NCBI RefSeq assembly: GCF_003020125.1
Contig: NZ_PYFW01000010.1
Coordinates: 124,001 to 188,000, forward strand
Direction: 5' to 3'
DNA from: Bradyrhizobium sp. MOS003
GTDB taxonomy: Bacteria; Pseudomonadota; Alphaproteobacteria; Rhizobiales; Xanthobacteraceae
DNA: 64,000 nt
Shown: positions 43,836 to 52,573 of the stretch, piece after piece
Numbering within the stretch: position 1 is the stretch's first letter
Layout of the letters: each line of letters starts with the position of its first letter
Notes under the pieces: model-generated
What the model was told of the DNA's origin: nothing
Seen by the model: the letters and a program-made list of their open reading frames with translations, nothing else
The model's database searches: none
Program-made: the position numbers and the translations under genes

Positions 43836-44951
43836 ATGATACCCGCATGCCTCTCCGACGACTGGATCCTCTGCCCGGAGCGGGAGGACATCTCCGCTGA
43901 ATTCACGCGGCTCTTGACCGCGGCCCAGGAGGGCGGCGCCACGATCGCCGAATGCCTGATGATCGCGCGGCAGCTGAAGCGGGGCGACGACCGGTCCTGG
44001 CATCGCGAGTGGAAGAAACTGGCGCAGGCCAATCGGCATCGCGCCGAGGCAGCGTTCGCGGAAGGCCACATGGCGAGCGCGCAGCGCAACTGGCTGCGCG
44101 CGATGAACTATTATGGTGCGGCGGCGATGCCGCTCGAGCCGGACGACGAGCGCCGCTGGGTCGCGGTGCTCGCGATGCAGGAATGCGCCCGCCGCTACCT
44201 CGCGGCGCGCGCTCCCGCCGGCGAAGTCGTGACGATCCCCTGGCTCGACGGGCATGCGCTGCAGGGCTACTTCCTTTCCGCGCCGTCGGGGAGCGGGCGG
44301 GCTCCGACCGTGATCTGCATCGGCGAGCCCGGCCACCGCAAGGAGGAATTCCTGCACAAGCTCGTGCCGCATGCGCGCGAGCGTGGATTCTCGATGCTGG
44401 CGCTCGACCTGTTCGGCGACCAGCGCGACGACTATCTCGACGAGCTGTTGCGGCGGGGGGATCTCGAAAGCGCGATTCCCTGCGTCATGGACTATCTGGA
44501 GACGCGCGGCGACATCGATTTCGCCCGGGTCGGAATCATCGCCGACGGCTGGGGCTCGTCCTTCGTGGCGCGCGCGGTGTTGCAGGAGCCGCGGCTTGCC
44601 GCCGCCGTCTGCGACGGCGGCCTGTGGGACCTGCACGAGCGGGCCTTCTTTGCCAGCCGTTTCGCGATGAGCGACGTCACCATCGTGCCGGTGCCGCATG
44701 CGCCGCTGATGGCCTCCAGCGTCGACTGTCCGGTGCTGATCACGCTCGGCGAGGACGGCTGGCTCAAGGCCGACCGGGCGCGTCAGATTGTCCAGGACTC
44801 CCGGCTCGGCAGTTCGGATGTCATGCTGAAGGTGTTCACGGCCGCCGAGACCGGCGCGGCGCAGTCCCATGCTGACAATCCGAGCCTTGCCAACGAATAC
44901 ATCTTCGACTGGCTCGAATCGCAGCTCGGCGCCGCCGCGCGGCGGATCTGA
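43836..44951 (+). CDS. Alpha/beta hydrolase-like protein with missing nucleophile
   Basis: A 371-residue protein resembling the FrsA / 2,6-dihydroxypseudooxynicotine hydrolase group: an N-terminal helical domain (about 1-125) followed by an alpha/beta-hydrolase fold. At the nucleophile elbow, where GxSxG is expected, the sequence reads ADGWG (236-240), so the serine is replaced by Gly238. The acid (LGEDGWLKAD) and the histidine (AAQSHADNPSLANE) positions are kept. It may be a non-hydrolytic family member or may use a different residue. It stands alone on the strand, next to a convergent MarR gene 17 bases away. Confidence 0.78.
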   Translation: MIPACLSDDWILCPEREDISAEFTRLLTAAQEGGATIAECLMIARQLKRGDDRSWHREWKKLAQANRHRAEAAFAEGHMASAQRNWLRAMNYYGAAAMPLEPDDERRWVAVLAMQECARRYLAARAPAGEVVTIPWLDGHALQGYFLSAPSGSGRAPTVICIGEPGHRKEEFLHKLVPHARERGFSMLALDLFGDQRDDYLDELLRRGDLESAIPCVMDYLETRGDIDFARVGIIADGWGSSFVARAVLQEPRLAAAVCDGGLWDLHERAFFASRFAMSDVTIVPVPHAPLMASSVDCPVLITLGEDGWLKADRARQIVQDSRLGSSDVMLKVFTAAETGAAQSHADNPSLANEYIFDWLESQLGAAARRI

Positions 44952-44968
44952 GCGCAGCTTCCCGGGCC

Positions 44969-45445
44969 CTAAAAGTCGACCGACATCCGGACGCAGGCCT
45001 TCTGCAGGCGGGTCTTCAGCGTCGCGAGCTTGCCAGTGAATTCCGTCAATTCGTCCTCGTCGAACTCCTGGAAGACGAATTCGCGGATCGTCTTGTACTG
45101 CTCGGTGAGGCTCGCGATGTGCTTCTGGGTCTTGTCGGTCAGGGACAGCCGGACCACGCGGGCGTCGGTCGGCGAGGGACGGCGGCGCAGCAGGCCCTTC
45201 TTCTCGAGCAGCTTGGACTGGGTGGTGACGAAGGACGGGTCCACGTGGAGCAGCTTGGAGACGACGTTGACCGGAATGCCGTCGTCCTTGTCGAGGTCGG
45301 AGATGGCCATCAGGATCAGCCATTGCGGGCCGCTAATGCCGAGCGTCTTCGCCCAGAACTGACGCAGCTCTTCCAGATACATGTTGATCGACGAGATCTC
45401 CCAGGTGAAGCGCCTGATGATATCCAGGTTGGCGATCGAGCGCAT
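44969..45445 (-). CDS. MarR-family regulator
   Basis: A 158-residue winged-helix regulator. The recognition region reads GIPVNVVSKLLHVDPSFVTTQ and the wing LLRRRPSPTDARVVRLSLT. Such regulators often respond to aromatic or phenolic ligands. The start ATG at 45445 follows AAGAAGGAGCGC; an extension to 45553 is not supported. It is convergent with the hydrolase-like gene and divergent from the porin, whose leader lies 430 bases away. The target genes are not known. Confidence 0.85.
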   Translation of the reverse strand: MRSIANLDIIRRFTWEISSINMYLEELRQFWAKTLGISGPQWLILMAISDLDKDDGIPVNVVSKLLHVDPSFVTTQSKLLEKKGLLRRRPSPTDARVVRLSLTDKTQKHIASLTEQYKTIREFVFQEFDEDELTEFTGKLATLKTRLQKACVRMSVDF

Positions 45446-45876
45446 GCGCGCTCCTTCTTTCCTCGTCGCGGACACAGCGTCACTCCCGTGAACCGATTGT
45501 TCAGGCCGGTGTTCGTGGAGGGCCATAGTCGACGCAAGCCTGCTCTGACGCAAGTGCAGAGCAAGGTAATTTCGTCACTAAAATTACAAAGATGACCAGC
45601 TCATTGATTCGCGAGATCGCAAGTGTTGCGCGCCGGGTACAGGTCTAACAAAACCGAAAAGCTGATCTAATAAACTATTTTGATTACCGAACGACGCAGG
45701 CATATTGGTTCCCGACGGTGGGGGGTACTCGATCGTCCCGTTGCAGGTGGTTCGCTCACGTTCCTCGCGTCCGAAAGCGGGGGTGTCCGAAAGCGTCCGG
45801 GCGGATTTGAGAGACGGGGACTTGGGGGACCTCAAGGTCTGGTCTTCGTCAAAATGAGCAACTTGGAGGTTTTGAA
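45446..45876. other. Intergenic region between marR and porin
   Basis: About 430 bases with no gene. An AT-rich patch (about 45565-45700) is likely promoter DNA. A direct repeat of GTCCGAAAGCG occurs at 45769-45779 and 45785-45795, and a ribosome site TTGGAGG precedes the porin ATG. A long 5' untranslated leader for the porin is probable. Confidence 0.5.
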
Positions 45877-47433
45877 ATGAAAGTGGTGAAGAGCCTTCTG
45901 CTCGGCACTGCGGCGGGTCTGATCGCCGTCAGTGGAGCCCGTGCGGCCGATCTTCCGGTCAAGGCCAAGGCGGTCGAGTACGTCAAGATCTGCACGCTGT
46001 ACGGCGCGGGTTTCTACTACATCCCGGGCAGCGACACCTGCATCAAGCTCGGCGGCTATGTGCGTGCCGAAGTGGCGCTCAATGCCGGCGGCAATTACAG
46101 CGCCCAGTACAACGGCGTGTTCGCGGCCAACAACCGCCTGACCAACTACTACTCGATGCGCGCTCGTGAAGACCTCAACATCGACACGCGCACCGCGACC
46201 GAGTACGGCGTAGTCCGCACCTATTTCGACGCGGTCTTCACCTGGACGACCGGCAGCTACGGCGGCACCGGTTCGGGCACGGGCGCGACCCAGTACAGCG
46301 GCACGATCGGCCTGAACGCGGCCGGCACCGGCCTCACCGGCTCGGGCGGCGGCAACATCAACGGCACCGACGGCAACACCTCGGGCGGTGCGCTCGGCGT
46401 CTACTACGCCTTCATCCAGTTCGCCGGCTTCACCATGGGTAAGGCGGTGTCGCAGTTCGACGCGCCCTGGATCAACTATCCCGGCAACAATTTCGACCAG
46501 CTCGTCGGCGGCAGCGGCACCACCAACGGCGTGACCCAGTTCACCTACACCGCCGATTTCGGTCAGGGCATCACGGCTGCATTCTCGGCGCAGGACCAGA
46601 CGCAGGTGTTCCAGACCAACATCTGGAACACGGCCGGCATCTCCACCACCGGCGTACTCGGCGGTGCCTATGGCTCGAACGACCTCGGCGGCACCCGCGC
46701 GCCCGATCTCGTTGCCATGGTTCGCGTCGAGCAGGCCTGGGGCCTGTTTCAGGCATCGGTCGCCGCGCACGACAACCATGTCGCCTATTACGGTGCGACC
46801 GAAACCACCGGTCATCCCGAAGACAAATGGGGTTGGGCCGTTCAGCTTGCGCTCGGCATCAAGAACATCCCGACCGGCGCCGGCGACGTGATCAACATCT
46901 CGGGCGTCTACACCGAGGGCGCGAGCCGCTACAACTTCCAGGAGCTGGCGGCGACCAGCTACTCGATGTTCGGCAGCTCGAACGCTGCGTATCAGAGCAT
47001 CGGCTTCGCCGGCGTGTCCGACGCGGTGTTCGCACCGGGCGGCAGCCTCGAGCTGACCAAGACCTACGGCTTCCGGGGTGCCTACACCCACAACTGGAGC
47101 CCGAACTGGAACACGGCGCTGTACGGCGCGTGGGCTGCGGTCAACTACAGCGGCACGGCGAAGGGTCTGATCTGCGGCAGCGCGGCGTTCGCCACCCTGA
47201 CCGGTACCTGTAACCCGGACTTCAACATCGGGCAGGTCGGCGTCATCACCCGCTGGACGCCGGTGAAGAACCTGACCTTCTCGGCCGACTTCACTTACAG
47301 CCACCTCGACCAGAAGTACTCGGGCGCGATCACGACCGCAGCGCTGACGGGCGTTGCCAAGCCGGCGGCGACCTACGAGATCAAGGACCAGGACACCTAC
47401 AGCATGCTGCTGCGCGCCCAGCGCAACTGGTAA
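45877..47433 (+). CDS. Rhizobiales-type outer membrane porin
   Basis: A 518-residue porin of the Porin_2 family, the dominant outer membrane channel type of Rhizobiales. A signal peptide (residues 1-23, ending GARA) precedes ADLPVKAKAVEYVKICTLYG, a family signature with the conserved Cys pair (CTLYGAGFYYIPGSDTC). Regularly alternating beta strands and the C-terminal YSMLLRAQRNW fit a 16-strand barrel. Gly/Thr/Asn-rich loops (about residues 125-170) are variable surface loops. It has a strong ribosome site and a strong terminator, consistent with high expression. Confidence 0.95.
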   Translation: MKVVKSLLLGTAAGLIAVSGARAADLPVKAKAVEYVKICTLYGAGFYYIPGSDTCIKLGGYVRAEVALNAGGNYSAQYNGVFAANNRLTNYYSMRAREDLNIDTRTATEYGVVRTYFDAVFTWTTGSYGGTGSGTGATQYSGTIGLNAAGTGLTGSGGGNINGTDGNTSGGALGVYYAFIQFAGFTMGKAVSQFDAPWINYPGNNFDQLVGGSGTTNGVTQFTYTADFGQGITAAFSAQDQTQVFQTNIWNTAGISTTGVLGGAYGSNDLGGTRAPDLVAMVRVEQAWGLFQASVAAHDNHVAYYGATETTGHPEDKWGWAVQLALGIKNIPTGAGDVINISGVYTEGASRYNFQELAATSYSMFGSSNAAYQSIGFAGVSDAVFAPGGSLELTKTYGFRGAYTHNWSPNWNTALYGAWAAVNYSGTAKGLICGSAAFATLTGTCNPDFNIGQVGVITRWTPVKNLTFSADFTYSHLDQKYSGAITTAALTGVAKPAATYEIKDQDTYSMLLRAQRNW

Positions 47434-47460
47434 GCTGGCGGTCTTCTCCGATCGACACAG

Positions 47461-47490
47461 GCCCCGGCGGAACACCGCCGGGGCTTTTTT
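47461..47490 (+). terminator. Strong terminator after the porin gene
   Basis: GCCCCGGCGG (47461-47470) pairs with CCGCCGGGGC (47475-47484) around AACA and is followed by six T residues. Confidence 0.93.
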
Positions 47491-47499
47491 GCAGGGCCT

Positions 47500-47677
47500 T
47501 CGGAAGTCCATGGCCCGTGCAGACGGCGAAGACGAGCCATGCGATTGAGTCGCCTCAGATTAATGTACTTACATGAGTTACTAAGCTATATAGCCCCAAG
47601 CCACACACGAAAGTTGCGGCTCTTAGCTTCACGCTAAGCCTCCAGAAGCCTCCGGCGATGCCCCGCCGGAGGTTTTT
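47500..47677 (+). ncRNA. Candidate small RNA gene between two terminators
   Basis: The gap between the porin terminator and gcrA holds an AT-rich stretch (about 47555-47640) and then a second forward terminator (stem CCTCCGGCG at 47649-47657 with CGCCGGAGG at 47664-47672, then five T). Because no gene ends here on the forward strand after the first terminator, a short unannotated transcript is one explanation; read-through protection is another. Confidence 0.3.
47649..47677 (+). terminator. Second forward terminator
   Basis: Nine-base perfect stem around ATGCCC, followed by TTTTT. Only the forward strand has the T tract, so it does not end gcrA. Confidence 0.85.
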
Positions 47678-47698
47678 CGTTTTGTGCCAGCGCGGTCT

Positions 47699-48169
47699 TC
47701 AGCCGCGCATCACGCGGGCCCGTCCGTTCGGCCGGTAGGCGAGGCGGCTGTGGCCCGTGCAATAGGGCTGACCGTCGGGCGCGGAATTGCCGCAGAAGCA
47801 GAAATCCTCGGCGCCCGGCGTCGAGATCGGCCAGCGGCAGCGATTTTCCGAGAGCTCCAGCAGCGAGCAGCGATTGGCCTCGTCGATCGGCCCTGCCGCA
47901 ACCGGTTCGGCGGCTTCGCCATAGATCGTGGCGAGCATCGCGTATTGCAGCCGCGGCACGGTCCTCGGCGCCCGCGCCGGCCGGTCCTGAATCTTACGGT
48001 CCTCGATGGTGCGGCCGCGCGTGAGATTGAGGCGGGACAGCTTGCCGATCACGGCATTGCGGCTGACGCCGATGTCGGCGGCGATCTCGCGGCAGGAGAG
48101 GCCCGCCTCGAAGTGCTGCTTCAGAAGTTCAATTCGTTCGTCGGTCCAGGTGGGCGAAAGAACAGGCAT
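47699..48169 (-). CDS. gcrA: Cell cycle regulator GcrA
   Basis: A 156-residue GcrA-family protein, an alphaproteobacterial sigma70 cofactor that activates genes at methylated GANTC promoters. The N-terminal helix-turn-helix reads WTDERIELLKQHFEAGLSCR and EIAADIGVSRNAVIGKLSRL; the C-terminal sigma-binding part has CRWPISTPGAEDFCFCG and PYCTGHSRLAY with clustered cysteines. The central linker is shorter than in Caulobacter. It is followed upstream by the small gene at 48241 on the same strand. Confidence 0.92.
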   Translation of the reverse strand: MPVLSPTWTDERIELLKQHFEAGLSCREIAADIGVSRNAVIGKLSRLNLTRGRTIEDRKIQDRPARAPRTVPRLQYAMLATIYGEAAEPVAAGPIDEANRCSLLELSENRCRWPISTPGAEDFCFCGNSAPDGQPYCTGHSRLAYRPNGRARVMRG

Positions 48170-48240
48170 GTGTCACGGTCCCAGGTTGCAGATGTGGCCA
48201 TCCGCCTTCCGAGATTGGTCCGTTCACGTCCGGCGCGCGC

Positions 48241-48438
48241 TCACGTTCTGCCATTGTCGCGAATCGACAGAAGTCCGTCCTTGATGGCGAGACGGATGCC
48301 TTCCTCGATCAGGGTACGTGCGACGCCGGGAACGCTGGTGCCGTGGGTGCCCTGTCTCACCAGCTTCTCCAGATAGGTGATGGTCGAGAGCGCCAAGGTT
48401 ACGGGAATACGGTCAGTCTCGGCTTTTTCGGTGGCCAT
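48241..48438 (-). CDS. Small ribbon-helix-helix-like protein
   Basis: A 65-residue protein beginning with IPVTLALSTITYLEKLVRQG and continuing VPGVARTLIEEGIRLAIKDG, a strand-helix-helix pattern like a ribbon-helix-helix domain. It may be a DNA-binding regulator or an antitoxin-like protein, but no toxin gene is adjacent. It lies just upstream of gcrA on the same strand with 71 bases between. Function is unknown. Confidence 0.6.
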   Translation of the reverse strand: MATEKAETDRIPVTLALSTITYLEKLVRQGTHGTSVPGVARTLIEEGIRLAIKDGLLSIRDNGRT

Positions 48439-48638
48439 GGTCCGAACGCTAGCCTCATACTCAGATACATAAAAGTAACGATTAAGACTCTATTTAGGTT
48501 TAGGGGTGGAAGTCAAATTCGGGCAAGGCTTCGATATCAGCTCGTTGAAATCGCTGGAGAAAGTTGGCATGGCGCGGCGCGCCGCGCGGGACATCGGGCG
48601 GCGGCGTGGCGTCGACAGGTCGGGAGGTGCGGGCCGGC

Positions 48639-49580
48639 TCAGCCGTGCACGATCGCCTTCTCGATCATGCAATGGATGCCCTTGGCGCCGTTGACGGTCT
48701 GGGTCACCCTGAGATCGGCGGCCAGGCTGCACAGCGTGTAGGCGTCCTCGCGCGACAGGTTTCGCGTCTCGCCGAGCAGGGCGATCATGTCCCGCAGCGC
48801 GCGCACCACGCACTGGTCGAGGTCGGGATCCATCGCCATGGTCATGTAATGCGTGGCCGTCTCGGCGCGGGGATAGTCGAAGGTCAGGTCCTTGCGCAGC
48901 GTCAGGCGGAAGCGCCCCTGCAGCGCGGTCTCGATCGCGGTCACGCAGACCTCGCCGTCGCCCTGCACGCCGTGGCCGTCGCCGCAGGAGAACATCGCGC
49001 CCGGTACGAACACCGGCAGATACAGCGTCGCGCCGGTGCCGAGTTCCTTGTTGTCGAGATTGCCGCCCATGGCGCGCGGGATCAGCGAGGAGATGCGGCC
49101 CCAGCTAGGGGGCGGCGACACGCCCATTACGCCGAAGAACGGCTTCAGCGGCAGGTCGAGACCCCACGGCATGCGGCCGACCATCCGAGCCCGATCCAGC
49201 GGGATGTTCAGGATGCGGGTTTCATGGAAATCGTCGGGCAGGGTGCCGGACAGCGGCTTGATCATGTTCCAACCCCAATCCTGCCGGAGTTGGACGTCGA
49301 GGATCTCGACCGCGAGCACGTCGCCGGGCTCGGCGCCTTCGACCGCGATCGGGCCGGTGAGGATGTGGCCCGGCAGCATGCGCTCGTTATTGGCATGAAC
49401 CTCGAACATCTCGGGCGGAACGTGAAACTTGTCGCGGTCGGGCAGCATGTCCGGGCCGCCGCTGATGGTGTCGACCGTCACCTCGTCGCCGCTTTTGACG
49501 GTGAGGATAGGCTCGAGCGCGGCTTCGAAGAAGCCCCAATGGCAGGTTTTGGGGCTGGAATGCAGGTGGTGATGGGTCAT
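48639..49580 (-). CDS. Acetamidase/formamidase family protein
   Basis: A 313-residue FmdA/AmdA-family amidohydrolase that would hydrolyse short amides such as formamide or acetamide to ammonia and acid. The family pattern includes SGDEVTVDTISGG, GHILTGPIAVEGAEPGDVLAV, SCGDGHGVQGDGEVCVTAIET and a final stretch around VNGAKGIHCMIEK. The start at 49580 (MTHHHLHSS) matches the family N-terminus better than the extension to 49670. It is a single gene, divergent from ydcF through a palindromic repeat. Substrate is not determined. Confidence 0.88.
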   Translation of the reverse strand: MTHHHLHSSPKTCHWGFFEAALEPILTVKSGDEVTVDTISGGPDMLPDRDKFHVPPEMFEVHANNERMLPGHILTGPIAVEGAEPGDVLAVEILDVQLRQDWGWNMIKPLSGTLPDDFHETRILNIPLDRARMVGRMPWGLDLPLKPFFGVMGVSPPPSWGRISSLIPRAMGGNLDNKELGTGATLYLPVFVPGAMFSCGDGHGVQGDGEVCVTAIETALQGRFRLTLRKDLTFDYPRAETATHYMTMAMDPDLDQCVVRALRDMIALLGETRNLSREDAYTLCSLAADLRVTQTVNGAKGIHCMIEKAIVHG

Positions 49581-49606
49581 TTGCCGCGTCCGGTCGCTTT
49601 CATCAG

Positions 49607-49680
49607 GCCGGGCTTGACCCGGCGATCGATCCTCTTTCATGAAGAATTCTGAGATCGCAGGGCAGGTCAAGCCCCGCGCG
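49607..49680. repeat. Palindromic dispersed repeat spanning ydcF start
   Basis: The GGCCGGGCTTGACCCGGCGATC arm at 49607 onward and the partly matching GATCGCAGGGCAGGTCAAGC arm up to about 49672 form an imperfect palindrome. The core matches the elements at 26786 and 56950. The predicted ydcF ATG at 49639 lies within it. Confidence 0.75.
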
Positions 49681-50514
49681 AACCCGCCAGTTCATTCCAG
49701 CGAGGCTCCCCTGTTTTTCGTCCTGTCCAAGACGTTTGGCACCGCATTGCTGCCGATCAACTTCGTGGTCGAGCTCGGGATCCTGTCGCTGGTGCTGATG
49801 GCGACGCGCTTTGCCGCGCTCGGCCGCAAGCTTGCGGTGACAACGCTGGTGTTGCTGGCGCTGGCGGCGTTCTCGCCGCTCGGCAATCTCCTGATCTATC
49901 CGCTCGAATCGCGCTTTCCCGCGTGGGACGCCTCGCGCGGCGCGCCCGACGGCATCATCGTGCTCGGCGGCTCCGTCGACACCGATTTGTCTGCGGCGCA
50001 TCGGACGCCCGTCGTCGCGCACGCCGCCGATCGTCTGTTTGCGCCGGCCGAGCTCGCGCGCCGCTATCCTAATGCGCGCATCGTGTTTACCGGCGGGAGC
50101 GCGAACCTGGTTGCGACCGATGCGAAAGAGGCCGACTATTCCGCGCCGATTTTGGAGAATCTCGGCATATCGAAGGACCGCCTGATCCTCGAGCGCAATT
50201 CGCGCAACACCTGGGAGAATGCGCTCTTCACGAAACAGCTGGTGACGCCGAAGCCGGGCGAGCGCTGGCTGCTGGTGACGTCGGCCTTCCACATGCCGCG
50301 CTCGATGGGAATTTTCCGCAAGGCCGGGTTCGACGTCGAGGCCTATCCGGTGGACTGGCGAATGGGCGGACGTGACGATCTCTTCTCCTTCACCAATATG
50401 GGCGCGGACGGGCTGGGCCGAACCGAAGTTGCGGTACGCGAGTGGATCGGCCTCGTAGCCTACCGTCTGATGGGCAGGACCGGCGAGTTGCTTCCGGGAC
50501 CGGGCAAGGACTAG
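49639..50514 (+). CDS. ydcF: YdcF family (DUF218) membrane protein
   Basis: A 291-residue protein with two N-terminal hydrophobic segments (about 36-58 and 68-85) followed by a DUF218 domain: GIIVLGGSVDTDL, RIVFTGGSANL, ERNSRNTWENALFTKQ and LLVTSAFHMPRSMGIFRKAGFD. YdcF/ElyC proteins act in envelope or polysaccharide metabolism and are exposed to the periplasm. The only upstream ATG is at 49639 inside a repeat element, so the first ~20 residues are probably repeat-derived or the start is misplaced. The next genes on the strand start 60 bases later. Confidence 0.85.
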   Translation: MKNSEIAGQVKPRANPPVHSSEAPLFFVLSKTFGTALLPINFVVELGILSLVLMATRFAALGRKLAVTTLVLLALAAFSPLGNLLIYPLESRFPAWDASRGAPDGIIVLGGSVDTDLSAAHRTPVVAHAADRLFAPAELARRYPNARIVFTGGSANLVATDAKEADYSAPILENLGISKDRLILERNSRNTWENALFTKQLVTPKPGERWLLVTSAFHMPRSMGIFRKAGFDVEAYPVDWRMGGRDDLFSFTNMGADGLGRTEVAVREWIGLVAYRLMGRTGELLPGPGKD

Positions 50515-50574
50515 AACGAGAGCTGCAAAACAAGAACACAGCGCCGGCTCACGATCGCCGGCCGGGAGGACGCC

Positions 50575-51357
50575 ATGCAACAGCAGAGTGCAGACAGCAT
50601 CGATCTCGGCGGCCTCGTCGCCGATCTCAACAACCTGCTGCGGCTGAAAACGAATGTGATCGGCATGAAGCTGTTCGCGCGCGCCGCGGACATGGAGGCG
50701 ATCCCCAAAATCCGGCGACCGAATGCGATCCACACCACCGACCAGATCGTCAGCATGGCTTCGCGTCTGGGCTGGACCGTCGGCATCACCGCCGACGATC
50801 TCGTCGGCGCGCAGTGCCGCGCGGTGATTGGCCTCGCACCGCAGGACGAGAAATGGCTCGCCGGTGAGAACTACGTCGGGGTCTGGCACGGCACCGCGGA
50901 GGACGCGCGCAAGCGCCAGGAGGCGCTGGACGTGGTTCCGTTCGGGCAATATCAGGCGCTCGCCGTCAGTCCGCTCGCCAGCGGCCGGCTCGATCCGCCC
51001 GACATCTGCCTGGTCTATGCAACGCCGGGGCAGATGATCATCCTGATCAACGGTCTGCAATATACCGGCTACAAGAAGTTCGAATGGGGCGTGGTCGGCG
51101 AGACCGCGTGCGCGGATTCCTGGGGGCGGGCGCTCAAGACCGGGGAGCCCAGCCTGTCCTTGCCATGCTATGCGGAACGGCGCTATGGCGGCGTGCCGGA
51201 CGAGGAGATGCTGATGGCCTTGACGCCTTCGCATCTCGCCAAGGCGATTGAAGGCATGAAGGCGCTGGCCAGGAACGGCCTGCGCTACCCGATTCCGCCC
51301 TATGGCATTCAAAGCGACGTCCGTGCGGGCATGGGCGTGAGTTACGCGAAGAAGTAA
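50575..51357 (+). CDS. DUF169 domain protein
   Basis: A 260-residue DUF169 protein. Recognisable segments are LKTNVIGMKLFARAADMEA, DDLVGAQCRAVIGL, YATPGQMIILINGLQYTG and ADSWGRALKTGEPSLSLPCY, with conserved cysteines at each end. DUF169 proteins are widespread in bacteria and archaea and have no settled function. The ATG at 50575 follows GGGAGGACGCC. It ends 9 bases before the first enoyl-reductase-like gene, so all three are probably one operon. Confidence 0.82.
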   Translation: MQQQSADSIDLGGLVADLNNLLRLKTNVIGMKLFARAADMEAIPKIRRPNAIHTTDQIVSMASRLGWTVGITADDLVGAQCRAVIGLAPQDEKWLAGENYVGVWHGTAEDARKRQEALDVVPFGQYQALAVSPLASGRLDPPDICLVYATPGQMIILINGLQYTGYKKFEWGVVGETACADSWGRALKTGEPSLSLPCYAERRYGGVPDEEMLMALTPSHLAKAIEGMKALARNGLRYPIPPYGIQSDVRAGMGVSYAKK

Positions 51358-51366
51358 AGGCCGACC

Positions 51367-52545
51367 ATGAGCTCTGCGAAATTCGACATCGTCGTCTACG
51401 GTGCCACCGGTTTCACCGGCCAACTCGTCGCCGAATATCTGACCCGGCAGTACAAGAGCGACAAGACGCTCAAATGGGCGATGGCAGGCCGCAGCCTCGG
51501 CAAGCTGAAATCCGTGCGCGATGCGATCGGCGCGCCCGGCAACACGCCGTTGATTGTCGCGGATGCGTCCGACGCGGCCTCGCTGAGGGCGATGGCGGAG
51601 CGGACGATGTCGGTTATCACGACGGTCGGTCCGTATCAGCTCTATGGCGAGGAACTGTTGGCTGCCTGCGTCGCCACCGGCACGGATTATCTCGACCTCT
51701 GCGGCGAGCCGATCTGGATGCGGCAGATGATCGACAAGTACGAGGCGGCTGCGAAAGAGAGCGGCGCGCGCATCGTGTTCTCCTGCGGTTTCGATTCCGT
51801 GCCGTTCGAGCTCGGCACCTTCTTCGTCCAGGAAGAGGCCAAACGCGTGTTCGGCGCACCCGCCGCGCGCGTGAAGGGCCGTGTGCGCGACATGCGCGGC
51901 ACGCTCTCGGGCGGCACCGCCGCGAGCGCGAAGGCGACCTTCGACGCCGTCGCCAAGGACATCAGCCTGATCGCGATCCTGAACGATCCGTTCGCGTTGA
52001 CGCCGGGTTTCGCCGGCCCGAAGCAGCCGAGGGGTAACAAGTCGCTGATCGAGGAGGACCTGAATTCCTGGGCGGCCCCGTTCATGATGGCGCTGATCAA
52101 CACCCGCAACGTGCATCGCTCCAACATGCTGATGGGATTTCCCTACGGCCAGGACTTCGTCTACGACGAGATGGTCCTGACCGGTCCCGGCGAGAAAGGT
52201 GAGGCCAACGCCAAGCGCGTGATGGCGGCCAATGCCGAGAAGACCGGCCCGAGCGCGCCGAAGCCGGGCGAGGGGCCGTCGAAGGAGGAGCGCGAGAACG
52301 GGCTCTTCAATCTGCTCTATGTCGCGATCGCACCCGACGGCCGCATGGTCCGCGCCGGCGTGACCGGCGACCGCGATCCCGGCTACGGCTCGACCTCGAA
52401 GATGATCTCCGAATGCGCGATCTGCCTGCTGCGCGACACGACGGACGTCCCCGCCGGATTCTGGACGCCGGGCGCAGCAATGCAGCACAAGCTGATCAAG
52501 CGGCTGCGGGACAATGCGGGTCTGACGTTCACGGTGGAAGCATAA
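51367..52545 (+). CDS. Saccharopine dehydrogenase-like / trans-acting enoyl reductase (copy 1)
   Basis: A 392-residue NAD(P)-dependent oxidoreductase of the group that includes the mycobacterial trans-acting enoyl reductase. The Rossmann start is FDIVVYGATGFTGQLVAEYL; YLDLCGEPIWMRQMI and the internal SCGFDSVPFELGTFFVQ are group hallmarks. It follows DUF169 by 9 bases. The adjacent gene at 52574 is a clear paralogue. Its natural substrate is unknown; a role in lipid or polyketide-like reduction is inferred from relatives only. Confidence 0.85.
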   Translation: MSSAKFDIVVYGATGFTGQLVAEYLTRQYKSDKTLKWAMAGRSLGKLKSVRDAIGAPGNTPLIVADASDAASLRAMAERTMSVITTVGPYQLYGEELLAACVATGTDYLDLCGEPIWMRQMIDKYEAAAKESGARIVFSCGFDSVPFELGTFFVQEEAKRVFGAPAARVKGRVRDMRGTLSGGTAASAKATFDAVAKDISLIAILNDPFALTPGFAGPKQPRGNKSLIEEDLNSWAAPFMMALINTRNVHRSNMLMGFPYGQDFVYDEMVLTGPGEKGEANAKRVMAANAEKTGPSAPKPGEGPSKEERENGLFNLLYVAIAPDGRMVRAGVTGDRDPGYGSTSKMISECAICLLRDTTDVPAGFWTPGAAMQHKLIKRLRDNAGLTFTVEA

Positions 52546-52573
52546 GGTCGACGGTCTGCAGGGAACCTCATCC

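Noticed and set aside
48506..48694. Short forward frame between the small RHH-like gene and the amidase
   Set aside because: Only the first ~20 residues look protein-like; the rest is Arg-rich and antisense to the amidase end.
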